From contig NZ_QUBR01000001.1 in assembly GCF_003586285.1 (NCBI RefSeq), positions 930,001 through 994,000 on the forward strand: DNA of 64,000 nucleotides, read 5' to 3'. The stretch's first letter is position 1, and each line of letters begins with the position of its first letter. The notes below the pieces were generated by a model, which was not told the DNA's origin, made no database searches, and saw only the letters and a program-made list of their open reading frames with translations. This stretch comes from Aeromicrobium endophyticum. GTDB lineage: Bacteria > Actinomycetota > Actinomycetes > Propionibacteriales > Nocardioidaceae. The position numbers were made by a program, and so were the translations under genes. Shown here one piece after another: positions 24,324 through 32,788 of this stretch.

Positions 24324-25549
24324 TTGGCAAGCTCCTTCCACGGGGAAACCTTGTCGACACGTGGCTCGGAAGGCAGTCCCAGCACGCGTTCAGAGATGAT
24401 GTTCCGAAGGACCTCCGAGGTGCCCCCTTCGATCGAGTTGCCTTTGGCGCGCAGGTAGCGGTATCCCGCGTCCCGTCCGGTGAGCTCCACTTCTTCGGGA
24501 CGGACCAACGTCCAGTCCGAGTAGCGCAGACCGTCTTCGCCGAGAATCTCCAGCTCGAGCCCAGTGAGACGCTGGTTCGTCCGCGCGAAGGAGAGCTTCA
24601 TAGCCGCTCCCTCGGGGCCCGGCCGCCCGTGAGTCGACTTCTGCTGCAGCCGCATACCGCTGAGGCGAGACACCTCTGCATCGACCCACAACTCCATCAG
24701 CCGGTCGTGCAGGTCCGGCGCGCGGCGATCGGGACACCTCCGCCACGTGGCTGCCACCACACCGATCATGCCGGTCTCACGGGCCGCGCCCTGGCCACCG
24801 ATGTGCACACGTTCGTTGGCAAGCGTCGCGGTCGCGATCTTCCAGCCGTCGCCCACGGCGCCCAGTCGACGGCTGTCAGGGATGCGCACGTCGGTCAAGA
24901 AGACCTCGTTGAACTCAGCCTCTCCCGTGATCTGCCGCAACGGCCTCACGTCAATCCCCGGATCTGTCATGTCGCACAAGAAGTAGGTCATGCCCTGGTG
25001 CTTAGGTACGTCGGCGTCTGTCCGCGCAAGAAGAATCGCGAACTGAGCGTTGTGAGCCCTGGACGTCCACACCTTCTGTCCCGTGACACGCCACTCGTCG
25101 CCGTCACGAGACGCGCGCGTGGAGACATTGGCCAGGTCCGAACCGGCTCCGGGTTCGCTGAAAAGCTGGCACCAGATCTCTTCACCGGTCCACAGCGGTC
25201 GCAGGAACCTGCGCTTCTGCTCGTCGGTCCCGAACGTCAGGATCGTCGGTGCCGCCATGCCAAGACCGATGTCGTTGACCTCGGGCCGGTTGGAGGGCGA
25301 GCCCGCCTCTTCGAAGATCCGATCGACCTCTGACTGCCATGCCAACGGCAAGCCCCATCCGCCACACCCTTCGGGATAGCCGACCCAGGCGAGCCCGGCG
25401 TCGAACCGGGCGCGGAGGAACGTCGCCGAGTCCTGTCCGTCGTGGTCGTCGAGGAAGTCGGCCGCCCGTCGGCAGAGCTCCGCGAGGTCGGTCGGGCGGT
25501 CGTCGGCGGCGCTGGACCGGTGACGTGGACGGGTGACAACTGGTGACAT
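24320..25549 (-). CDS. Acyl-CoA dehydrogenase
   Basis: The 409-residue enzyme has acyl-CoA dehydrogenase signatures: WCQLFSEPGAGSDLANVSTRA with FAD/substrate contacts, GQKVWTSRAHNA, and the C-terminal IEGGTSEVLRNIISERVLGLP. The IEG glutamate of that last motif lies at the usual catalytic-base position. It inserts a 2,3 double bond into an acyl-CoA and passes electrons to ETF. The start is ATG 25549 (AAGGAG 9 bases upstream), with an earlier TTG less likely. The shorter acyl-CoA dehydrogenase is coupled downstream. Length and C-terminal motif recall the FadE26-type subunits of heteromeric enzymes acting on bulky CoA esters, which is inference. Confidence 0.9.
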   Translation of the reverse strand: MSPVVTRPRHRSSAADDRPTDLAELCRRAADFLDDHDGQDSATFLRARFDAGLAWVGYPEGCGGWGLPLAWQSEVDRIFEEAGSPSNRPEVNDIGLGMAAPTILTFGTDEQKRRFLRPLWTGEEIWCQLFSEPGAGSDLANVSTRASRDGDEWRVTGQKVWTSRAHNAQFAILLARTDADVPKHQGMTYFLCDMTDPGIDVRPLRQITGEAEFNEVFLTDVRIPDSRRLGAVGDGWKIATATLANERVHIGGQGAARETGMIGVVAATWRRCPDRRAPDLHDRLMELWVDAEVSRLSGMRLQQKSTHGRPGPEGAAMKLSFARTNQRLTGLELEILGEDGLRYSDWTLVRPEEVELTGRDAGYRYLRAKGNSIEGGTSEVLRNIISERVLGLPSEPRVDKVSPWKELAK

Positions 25550-25594
25550 GCGTACGTGCTCCTTCAATGTGTCCTCCCTCGTCGGCTGCAGCGG

Positions 25595-26089
25595 CTACAT
25601 CGGTCCGAAGACCTCGAGGACCGTCCCATCGGGATCGGTGAAACACACGCAGGCGTGGCCCTCCAACGGCCCCTCGGTCGCGTCGAACTCGACGATCGGC
25701 GTCAAGAGCTCCACACCGTTCGCGACGAGAAAATCGGCGGACTTCTGGACGCTCTCGACCGTGAAGCAGATCCGGCGTAGTCCCACGTGGAGCACGCTCG
25801 GGTGCACCGAGCCGAAGCTGGCGGGGTTGACCGACTCGATCAGGTCCAGGAACGTCTGGTCCTCACCTTCGCCCCACCCCAGGAGCGCGTATCGGATCTT
25901 GACGTCCTCGGGCTCAACCCCGGTGCCGTCCAGGCCGAACGAGATGGCGCGGGTGCTAAGACCTTCGCCGTCGTAGGGGCCATCGATCAGGCTCGCCCCG
26001 AGCACCTCGGTGTACCACTTGATCGCGCGATCCATGTCGCGCGTGATGATGTTGACGTGGAAGATCGAGGTGATTCCTGCGTTGGACAT
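25595..26089 (-). CDS. VOC family protein (glyoxalase/dioxygenase superfamily)
   Basis: The 164-residue VOC protein begins GITSIFHVNIITRDMDRAIKWYTEVLG and ends CFTDPDGTVLEVFG, with His and Glu at the usual metal-binding places. Its IRYALLGWGEGEDQTFLDLIESVNPASFG segment matches the paralogue at 17732-18223 nearly residue for residue. It lies in the middle of the long operon, 29 bases after the mycofactocin-type SDR. Such small VOC proteins are often epimerases or isomerases (methylmalonyl-CoA epimerase is one) or metal-dependent lyases. The real reaction is unknown. AAGGAACTCC precedes the ATG at 26089. Confidence 0.87.
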   Translation of the reverse strand: MSNAGITSIFHVNIITRDMDRAIKWYTEVLGASLIDGPYDGEGLSTRAISFGLDGTGVEPEDVKIRYALLGWGEGEDQTFLDLIESVNPASFGSVHPSVLHVGLRRICFTVESVQKSADFLVANGVELLTPIVEFDATEGPLEGHACVCFTDPDGTVLEVFGPM

Positions 26090-26118
26090 CTGGAGTTCCT
26101 TTCTCGGGCCCGAGAGGC

Positions 26119-26967
26119 CTAGTGAGCTTTCTTGATGTGGTAGCCGGCGTCGACTGGGAAGGGGACTCCGGTGATGTAGCGGGAGGCGTCCGAGGCCAGG
26201 AAGAGGACGGCTTCGCTGATGTCGTCCGACTCGACCCATGGCACCGGCATGGCATGCAGCTGGACGTACGCCGAGTCGGCGCTCGCGGCGTCCTCCCTGG
26301 TCGGGTCCTCCTGGTGGGGCATGAACAGCTTGCGGACGAACTCGTTGTCGATCATCGGCGTGTCGACGTTGGTCGGCAGCACCGAGTTGACCCGGATGAG
26401 CTCGGGTCCGAACTCCAGGGCGAACGACGCCATCAGCGAGTTCACGCCGGCCTTCGCGGCGCTGTAGTGCGCGATGTTGGGCGGCGGGATGACCGACGCC
26501 ACCGAGCTCGTCAGGATGATCGACCCCCCGCGGCCGCCAGCCTGCAGGTGAGGCACGGACGCCTTCACGGTGCGCCACACACCCGAGAGGTTGATGTCGA
26601 TGACCTCGAGAAATGCCTCCTCGGTGAGCTCGGCGGTCGACCCGATCGAGCAGATGCCGGCGTTGGCGACGACCACGTCCAACCTGCCCAGCTCGGCGAC
26701 CCCCTCGGCGACCACGGCGCTGACCTGCTCCAAGTTCCTGACGTCAGCCTTGCGGAGCACGGCCCGGCGCCCGAGCTTCTCAATCAGCCGACCGGTCTCG
26801 TCGAGGTCGTCCTCGGTGGCCAGCGAATAGCGGGGCGAGGTCGCGTCCTCGCAGACGTCTAGACCGACGATGTCGGCACCCGCCTCGGCCAGCTTGAGCG
26901 CGTGGCTGCGTCCCTGACCACGGGCCACACCCGTGATGAAAGCAACTCTTCCGTCCAAAGATCCCAT
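26119..26967 (-). CDS. Mycofactocin-coupled type SDR oxidoreductase
   Basis: The 282-residue protein starts GRVAFITGVARGQGRSHALKLAEAG and carries the mycofactocin insertion (LDETGRLIEKLGRRAVL). Tyr168 and Lys172 (YSAAK) and the Ser154 region are intact. It is the close paralogue of the SDR at 16724-17569: both share GVARGQGRSHAL, IRVNSV-PTNVDTPM and a FMPH loop in the substrate lid. It follows the second permease by 3 bases and precedes the VOC gene, so import, oxidation and the VOC reaction are encoded in order. Electron transfer to mycofactocin is inferred from the family. Confidence 0.9.
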   Translation of the reverse strand: MGSLDGRVAFITGVARGQGRSHALKLAEAGADIVGLDVCEDATSPRYSLATEDDLDETGRLIEKLGRRAVLRKADVRNLEQVSAVVAEGVAELGRLDVVVANAGICSIGSTAELTEEAFLEVIDINLSGVWRTVKASVPHLQAGGRGGSIILTSSVASVIPPPNIAHYSAAKAGVNSLMASFALEFGPELIRVNSVLPTNVDTPMIDNEFVRKLFMPHQEDPTREDAASADSAYVQLHAMPVPWVESDDISEAVLFLASDASRYITGVPFPVDAGYHIKKAH

Positions 26968-26970
26968 TTA

Positions 26971-28035
26971 TCAACTTCCTTTTGTGAGGTGATGTGGCTC
27001 CCCGGCACTGGGGACAGCTCCATCGGTGGAGGTGAGAGAGGCGCCGACGTCTCGAGACCTGAACACCGAGCCAAATGCGAGGTATCGCAGCGTCGAGGCG
27101 AGCACCAGCGCACTGGCCTGCACGAAGTACTGCACCGAGCTCGGGCCACCCAGGGCGCGAGTCAATTGGTCCAGCTGTGACAAGAACAGGGCGGCCGCAG
27201 CGGTGGCAATGAGGCTGCCTCGACCGCCGGAGAGGGGCGTGCCCCCGATCACCACTGCCGCAACGGTCAACAGCAGATACGGCTTCCCCAAGTCGGCCGT
27301 CGCCACTCCGGTGTAGCCGGCCAGCAGAACCCCCGCAAACCCAGCGAACACAGCAGAGAACACGTACGCCCCGACTTGGTACTGCGTCACCTGGATTCCG
27401 GCGGCTCTTGCGGACCAAGGGCTTGAACCGACCAAGACGAACCTTCGCCCCGCGACGCTGTTCAGGAGCACGGAAGCCAGGAGGAGGACAAGCGCCACCG
27501 TGATGATGACGATGGACGGCACGCCCAGGAGCTTGGCGCGGGTGAAGTCCGTCATGGTCGACGAGACCGACACAGCTGAGCCGCCCGCATAGGTGAACGC
27601 TCCACCGACGAGCAAGGAGTTGACAGCCAAAGTGGTGATGATCGGCGTCACCGAGAGCTTGGTGATGATCACACCATTGAAGGCTCCGATCAGCACTGCC
27701 ACGCCCAAAGCCGCGATGGCCGAGACCAGCACCGTGTGCTCGTCGTCGAGCTTTGCCATGGTGAGGGCACAGATCGCCATCGTCCCCGGCACCGACAGGT
27801 CAAGGCCCCTCTGCTGGATGACGAGGGTCTGCCCGATCGATGCCAAAGTCAGCACTCCAGCAAAGGGAAGCAGAGAGGCCAAGGTGTCTGGCCGCAGCGT
27901 TCCCGGAGCCGCCACGGCACTGACGACGAAGACTCCGACCAGCCCGAGCCAGATCCAGCCGAACTCACCGACGCGAATCCGAGAAGGCTTTCTTTCGTCG
28001 GCTCTGACACCTGGTGTTTCCTCGACGGCGGTCAT
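26971..28035 (-). CDS. Sugar-type ABC transporter permease (RbsC-like)
   Basis: This 354-residue polytopic inner-membrane protein belongs to the ribose/xylose-type permease family. It has about nine hydrophobic segments, the GQTLVIQQRGLDLSVPGTMAI motif near residue 70, and the cytoplasmic-loop sequence FVLVGSSPWSARAAGIQV. The late VVIGGTPLSGGRGSL stretch is typical of RbsC proteins. It overlaps the stop of the upstream fused ATPase-permease by four bases (28032-28035). It would form a heteromeric channel with the permease half of that fusion. Transporters of this kind import sugars, polyols and, in some actinobacteria, steroid or terpenoid-like compounds. Confidence 0.88.
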   Translation of the reverse strand: MTAVEETPGVRADERKPSRIRVGEFGWIWLGLVGVFVVSAVAAPGTLRPDTLASLLPFAGVLTLASIGQTLVIQQRGLDLSVPGTMAICALTMAKLDDEHTVLVSAIAALGVAVLIGAFNGVIITKLSVTPIITTLAVNSLLVGGAFTYAGGSAVSVSSTMTDFTRAKLLGVPSIVIITVALVLLLASVLLNSVAGRRFVLVGSSPWSARAAGIQVTQYQVGAYVFSAVFAGFAGVLLAGYTGVATADLGKPYLLLTVAAVVIGGTPLSGGRGSLIATAAAALFLSQLDQLTRALGGPSSVQYFVQASALVLASTLRYLAFGSVFRSRDVGASLTSTDGAVPSAGEPHHLTKGS

Positions 28036-30545
28036 CGGGGCAACGCCAGCTGACGACTCTTGCTGTAGGCGGCTGCCCCGAGAAGCATCATCCCACCGAG
28101 CAGGTATGAGCTCCAGGCCTCACTGAGGTTGAGGATGCCGGTCACAGTGTCGATCTGTCCGATGAGCAGAGCCGCGAGCAAGGCTCCGACAAAGGAGGCA
28201 CGCCCGCCGAAGACACTTGCTCCACCGATGACAACTGCGGCAACGCTCCCGATCGTGTAGGAGATGCCCGCTGCTGGGTCCCCTGACCCGACCTGGGCCA
28301 GTAGTGGGATGGCTGCAAGCGCCGCGAACAGGGAACATCCGACGTACACCATGATGTGGAAGCGTCGAGGCTTCACTCCCGCCACGCGTGCGGCCTCCGG
28401 GTTGGATCCCAGGCCCCTCAGGGCTATGCCGACACGGGATCGGAAGAGCACCAGCTCCAAAGCCACCCCGATGACGACCGCAGCGACGAAGACGACCGGG
28501 ACCGCGCCGAACTGCGAGCTGATCGGATCGGTGATGGCCGAAGAAATCACCCCGTCAGGAGTTGGCCTGAGCGTAAGGGACAGGCCTTGAAGGGCCGTGA
28601 ACGTCACAAGAGTCGCGATCATCGGTTGCAGGGCCACGACATCGATTAACAGCCAGTTGAGCAATCCGACCGCAATGGCCACACCGAAGAGCAAGATCCA
28701 CCCAAACGCCTGAGTAAGAGGTGTCGCGTTGTCGACCAGGTAGAACGACTCGATGACCACAAGACTGCCCATGAGTGGCCCGACCGACAAGTCGATGCCA
28801 CCAATGGTCATCGCCAGCTGCTGCCCATACGCAACCAGTGCGAGCGTTGCGGTCAGGGAGAGAAGCACGCTGATACTGCGGCTGCTGAGGTAGAAGCTGC
28901 TCGCGAGGCTGGCCCACACTCCCAGTGCGACGACCGCTGTTGCGACACTGACGGGTGAGGCCCACGAGCCCGCGAGCCACGTTACGAGCGGAGATGCTCG
29001 CTCGGGCTTGACTCGCTCGGCGGTCGAGGTGACAACAGCACTCGTGATGTTGCGTTCGGAGACGTCGTCTCCGCTCAGCTGGGCCACGATCGTGCCGCGC
29101 GAAAAGACGATCACACGATCGCACAAGCCTGCCAGTTCGGCCGCGTCAGCCGAGACAACCAGCACAGCAGTCCCGGTGGCAGCAGACTCTCTGATCAGCT
29201 CATAGATCTCCAACCGCGCACCGACGTCCACGCCCTGCGAAGGCTCGTCGGCCAGGAGGACTCGCGGTCGAGTTGCCAGGACACTTGCAAGCACGACCTT
29301 CTGCTGATTGCCCCCTGACAATGAGCTGATCGGCGTGTGCATCGACGGTGTCTTGATACGAAATGACGAAATCGCTTGCTGCGCTGCGGCATCCTCATCA
29401 GACCGTCGCAGGAAACCCCACGAAGCGTGCGATCCCAGCGATCGCATGTTCACGTTCTCTCGCACGGACAGGGTGTCCACGATTCCCTCGTGGTGCCGAT
29501 CGCCCGGCACGTAAGCAACGCCGGCATCACTAGCGCGGGCGGCGGACCGAATCGAGATCGAATCTCGTCCGACTTTGACAACACCGCGGCTCCGGTTGAG
29601 GCCCGCCAATGACCGTATGAACTCGCGCTGACCGTTGCCGTCGATCCCAGCGAGCCCGACGACTTCACCCTGCCTGAGGGTCATGGAGATGTCGGAGAAT
29701 CCCGCACCGCTCAAGTTCTCGACCTTCAGGACGTCTCCCCTACGTCCCTCCAGGGGCGGTTTAACCGGAAAAGCACTCGCGACCGAACGACCCACGATCA
29801 AATTGACGATCTTCGACTCATCCAGATCTTCGGTCGCGTGGGTCCCCTGCGCCTGTCCGTCTCTCAGGACAGTGATGCGGTCTGCGATCTGTCGGACCTC
29901 ATGGACGCGATGGGAGATATAGACCACCGCGCACCCCGATTCCTTCAACGACCGAATGCGCACAAACAGTCGCTGGACATCCTCGGTTGAGAGATGCTCC
30001 GTGGGCTCGTCGAGGACCAGAACCGTTGGACCCTGCGCGAGCGCCTTGCTGATCTCGACGACGAACTTCTCCTCCGGCACGAGCGTGTCGACTCGAGTGG
30101 CGGGATCGATCAGAATGTTCTCGTCCCAGGACGTCAAGCATCCCCGCGCCCATTCGCTCATCGTTCGGCTGCTCGGCCTGTGGGATTTCGACACTCCGAG
30201 ATAGAGGTTCTCGCCGACAGTGAGATCCGGCATCAGCGCAGGATCTTGCCTCACGATGGCCAGACCTCGCCGCCGCGCCTCCTCTGGGCTGGCCTCGATC
30301 AAGGGCTGGCCGTTGATCGAGACCCGTCCGGCGTCCGGCGCCAGAGAACCAGCGGCAATAGCCATCAAGGTCGACTTGCCGGCACCGTTCTCGCCAACCA
30401 GCCCCAGCACCTCGCCGGGACGCACCTCGAGGCTTACGTCCCTCAAGGCACGGACGCCGCCAAAGCTCTTGCTGACACCCTCGATCCTCAACCCGCCAAT
30501 GCTCCAGGTCTGCTCCAGCTCGGCGAGAACTTCTGTCTGGCTCAT
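28032..30545 (-). CDS. Fused sugar-type ABC transporter ATPase (two domains) and permease
   Basis: The 837-residue protein has three parts. Residues about 15-250 are an ABC domain with Walker A GENGAGKST and Walker B VLVLDEPTEHLS. Residues about 260-510 are a second ABC domain with a degenerate Walker A (GIDGNGQRE), signature LSGGNQQKV and Walker B VLLADEPSQGVD. From about 535 on it is an RbsC-like permease (IGGIDLSVGPLMGSLVV, GLGSNPEAARVAGVKP, VVIGGASVFGGRASF). RbsA and RbsC are normally separate, so this is an unusual fusion. The order in each half matches the standard proteins. GGAGGGAA precedes the ATG at 30545. The binding-protein gene lies 43 bases upstream. Confidence 0.92.
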   Translation of the reverse strand: MSQTEVLAELEQTWSIGGLRIEGVSKSFGGVRALRDVSLEVRPGEVLGLVGENGAGKSTLMAIAAGSLAPDAGRVSINGQPLIEASPEEARRRGLAIVRQDPALMPDLTVGENLYLGVSKSHRPSSRTMSEWARGCLTSWDENILIDPATRVDTLVPEEKFVVEISKALAQGPTVLVLDEPTEHLSTEDVQRLFVRIRSLKESGCAVVYISHRVHEVRQIADRITVLRDGQAQGTHATEDLDESKIVNLIVGRSVASAFPVKPPLEGRRGDVLKVENLSGAGFSDISMTLRQGEVVGLAGIDGNGQREFIRSLAGLNRSRGVVKVGRDSISIRSAARASDAGVAYVPGDRHHEGIVDTLSVRENVNMRSLGSHASWGFLRRSDEDAAAQQAISSFRIKTPSMHTPISSLSGGNQQKVVLASVLATRPRVLLADEPSQGVDVGARLEIYELIRESAATGTAVLVVSADAAELAGLCDRVIVFSRGTIVAQLSGDDVSERNITSAVVTSTAERVKPERASPLVTWLAGSWASPVSVATAVVALGVWASLASSFYLSSRSISVLLSLTATLALVAYGQQLAMTIGGIDLSVGPLMGSLVVIESFYLVDNATPLTQAFGWILLFGVAIAVGLLNWLLIDVVALQPMIATLVTFTALQGLSLTLRPTPDGVISSAITDPISSQFGAVPVVFVAAVVIGVALELVLFRSRVGIALRGLGSNPEAARVAGVKPRRFHIMVYVGCSLFAALAAIPLLAQVGSGDPAAGISYTIGSVAAVVIGGASVFGGRASFVGALLAALLIGQIDTVTGILNLSEAWSSYLLGGMMLLGAAAYSKSRQLALPR

Positions 30546-30588
30546 CGAATTCCCTCCGTGGGGTTTCGCATGCTCGTGTGGGTCTTGG

Positions 30589-31740
30589 TTATTTGAAGAT
30601 GGTGTTGAGTTGGGTGGTGGTGAGTCCGGCGGCGAGGTCTGCGTCGGGTGGGAGGTTGGGGTCGCAGGGTGGTGTCTTGCCGGCGGCGGTGTCGGTGAAG
30701 GGCGGGAGCTTGAATGTCTGGTCCGCGTTGTACTTCTTTCCCGTGGCTGCGGCTACTCCCTGACGTAGGGCGATCTCGCCCATCCAGGTCCCGCCGTCCA
30801 GGGTGAAGACTGGGACGTCGATCTTGTCGTCGGCAAGCTCCTTCCACGCGCAACCGAACTGGTTGTCGGTGGACAGGGTCGAGATCGGGGGGATCGGCTT
30901 GCCTGCCAGCTTGAAGGCCTCGATCGCGCCGCGGGCGGTCACCCCGTAGTCAGTGATGACCGCGTCGATGTTCGAGGACTGGGCGATCAGGCCTGCCATG
31001 GCCTGCTGTGCTCCCGCGGCGGTCCAGCTCGTCGTGACCGGGGTGTCGGTCAGCAGCTTGAGGTCGGGGAAGTCCTTCAGCGACTCCTTGACACCATCGA
31101 GCATGGCCTTGGACGAGGCTGCTCCGGGAATCCCGCCCAGGAACACCACGTTGCCCTTCTTCACGTTCTGGCCGAGCTTGGTCGCCATGTCACTGCCAGC
31201 AAGGCGGCCGTCCAAGATCGTCTGGGCGGTGAAGTCCCTGCCCGGCGTTCCTCCGATAGCGGAGTTGTAGATGATGACCTTCACGCCAGCCTTCTGCGCC
31301 GAGCGGATCGCCGGAAGCTCGGCTGCACCGAAGTCCGCCTGCACGAGCAACACGTCCACCCCCTGGGCGACCTGGCTGTTGATCTGACTGATCGCCCGCT
31401 GCTGGTCACCGCCAGCACTGGTGAACAAGACCTCGCCATCGATGGACTTGCACTGCTTGGCCGCCTCATCAACCTGGTAGTGCAGCGTCTTCATCCAGGA
31501 ATTGACCGCCTGCGCCACGGCCAGACCCACCTTGACCTTCTTGTCACCACACCAGCTGTCCAACGGCTGGGCCGGAGTCTGCTGACCCTCGTCGATGTCG
31601 AAGCTGACCACCGTCGCCTTGCCATCTGAACTCGCCGAAGCACCAGAACCATCCGAGGAGTCAGACGTGGTCGACGCACACGCCGACAACACCATCGCCC
31701 CCAGCAACAACACCGCAACAGCACCAGTCTTAGCGCGCAC
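30589..31740 (-). CDS. Sugar-type ABC transporter substrate-binding lipoprotein
   Basis: From GTG 31740 the protein is 383 residues long: a short basic start (VRAKTG), a hydrophobic segment and the lipobox LSAC. A periplasmic-binding type I fold follows (KVGLAVAQAVNSWMKTLHYQ, GVDVLLVQADFGAAELPAI, NIDAVITDYGVTARGAIEAF). GGAAGG lies 8 bases upstream of the GTG. The frame continues further upstream but lacks a sensible start with a signal peptide. It is the first gene of the transporter-SDR-VOC-dehydrogenase operon, with the TGAGCGCTCA promoter module about 80 bases upstream. Several Cys residues in the mature part (WCGDKK, KQCKS, FGCAW, PPCDP) could form disulfides. The ligand is unknown. Confidence 0.9.
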   Translation of the reverse strand: MRAKTGAVAVLLLGAMVLSACASTTSDSSDGSGASASSDGKATVVSFDIDEGQQTPAQPLDSWCGDKKVKVGLAVAQAVNSWMKTLHYQVDEAAKQCKSIDGEVLFTSAGGDQQRAISQINSQVAQGVDVLLVQADFGAAELPAIRSAQKAGVKVIIYNSAIGGTPGRDFTAQTILDGRLAGSDMATKLGQNVKKGNVVFLGGIPGAASSKAMLDGVKESLKDFPDLKLLTDTPVTTSWTAAGAQQAMAGLIAQSSNIDAVITDYGVTARGAIEAFKLAGKPIPPISTLSTDNQFGCAWKELADDKIDVPVFTLDGGTWMGEIALRQGVAAATGKKYNADQTFKLPPFTDTAAGKTPPCDPNLPPDADLAAGLTTTQLNTIFK

Positions 31741-31818
31741 CGAACACACCTTCCGATCAGATCCATCAACCACAACGACCCCGAACCAGCCACCCCACCC
31801 GGACCCCACACCCGCAAG

Positions 31819-31872
31819 TGTGATCACGCCCACATTTGGTGACTGAGCGCTCACTTTATGAGCGGGCGCTCA
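31819..31872 (-). promoter_or_regulatory. Promoter module with two operators for the long transporter-catabolic operon
   Basis: TGAGCGCTCA at 31844-31853 and TGAGCGGGCGCTCA at 31859-31872 are two operator copies upstream of the binding-protein gene. The segment 31819-31855 matches the modules at 17660-17695 and 18859-18893 over about 36 bases. On the minus strand a possible -10 (AAATGT) directly follows the palindrome. All seven genes down to 23223 appear to depend on this promoter. Confidence 0.65.
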
Positions 31873-31964
31873 ACAAGTCAAGACGTGCCGCACTCCTGCG
31901 CGTGATCCATGCCGCCGCAACTCGCCAGTGGACCAGGAGTGCCTGCACGCACTCAGACGCGAAC

Positions 31965-31987
31965 TGCCCCGCACCTCAGGCGGGGCA
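31965..31987 (-). terminator. Hairpin downstream of the TetR gene at 32119-32715
   Basis: TGCCCCGC (31965-31972) and GCGGGGCA (31980-31987) form a perfect 8-bp stem with a 7-base loop, about 130 bases past the TetR stop. It is a plausible terminator before the transporter operon promoter. The rest of 31873-32118 holds nothing I recognise. Confidence 0.4.
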
Positions 31988-32118
31988 CCTTCGGGGCGAG
32001 GCAGATCGATCAAGCGACGCGCCAGGCTGTGACCGCGAAGGCCGACCTCATGGACGTCGAGCGCGGCCGACCAGCTATAAACCAGTGCGCGCAGCGACAC
32101 CCGTCCTAAATTTTTCGA

Positions 32119-32715
32119 TCACGGCCAGCTCGGCGGCGGCTGTGGCAGCAGCTCGGCTCGAGTGGGGCGCAACCCGTCGAAGATGATGGCCTGGTACCGA
32201 CGCCACAGATCCGGGTCCGCATCAGGATGGCAGCCTGCGATGTGAACGGGCGCGCAGATCAAGAGGAAGACGTCGGTGCCAGTGATCTCGGCCCGGACGA
32301 CCCCCGCCGCACGAGCCCGGTCGACGAGTGCACTGACGGCCTCGTGGAGGTCGTTGCGCAGCTCGGTCACTCTGGAGTCGTCGTCGGCTCGCAGGAAGGT
32401 GAGGTCCTGCTGCTTGATCCCGTGGGCGGCTTCAGTAAGGAAGTCCGACAGCGCGGCCTCCGGGTCGGCCGACGTGAGCAACCGTCGGGCCACCACCGTG
32501 AGCTCCGCGAAGTGGTTGCCGACGATCGCGGCGATCAGCTCCTCCTTCGAGGCGAAGTGACTGAACACCGTCGCCTTCGCCACACCCGCCCGGTCTGCGA
32601 TGTCCGCGATCGAGGCATCGATGCCGCGCGCAGCGAACTCCTCTTCGGCCGCAGCCAGGAGGAGCTCTCGATTACGGGCTGCGTCAGCGCGGAGCGGGCG
32701 AGCCGATGAGATCAC
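32119..32715 (-). CDS. TetR/AcrR family transcriptional regulator
   Basis: The 198-residue regulator has a TetR helix-turn-helix near residues 12-58 (LLLAAAEEEFAARGIDASIADIADRAGVAKATVFSHFASKEELI). The helical C-terminal domain resembles SbtR-type regulators. The start is GTG 32715 with GGAAC upstream. It diverges from an SDR gene, and the gap holds a 22-bp palindrome (32789-32810) unlike the TGAGCGCTCA sites, so it should control a separate small regulon: itself, the SDR and perhaps the EthD-like gene. Confidence 0.87.
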   Translation of the reverse strand: MISSARPLRADAARNRELLLAAAEEEFAARGIDASIADIADRAGVAKATVFSHFASKEELIAAIVGNHFAELTVVARRLLTSADPEAALSDFLTEAAHGIKQQDLTFLRADDDSRVTELRNDLHEAVSALVDRARAAGVVRAEITGTDVFLLICAPVHIAGCHPDADPDLWRRYQAIIFDGLRPTRAELLPQPPPSWP

Positions 32716-32788
32716 AGTTCCTAATGTACCAACGTGACCGACCGGGCAACTTGATCAACCGGTCAACTTCGTCTACGCTCGGCGAATC

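Noticed and set aside
25550..25567. TTG start for the acyl-CoA dehydrogenase
   Set aside because: AAGGAG lies within this extension and is well placed for the ATG at 25549, so the extension would include the ribosome binding site.
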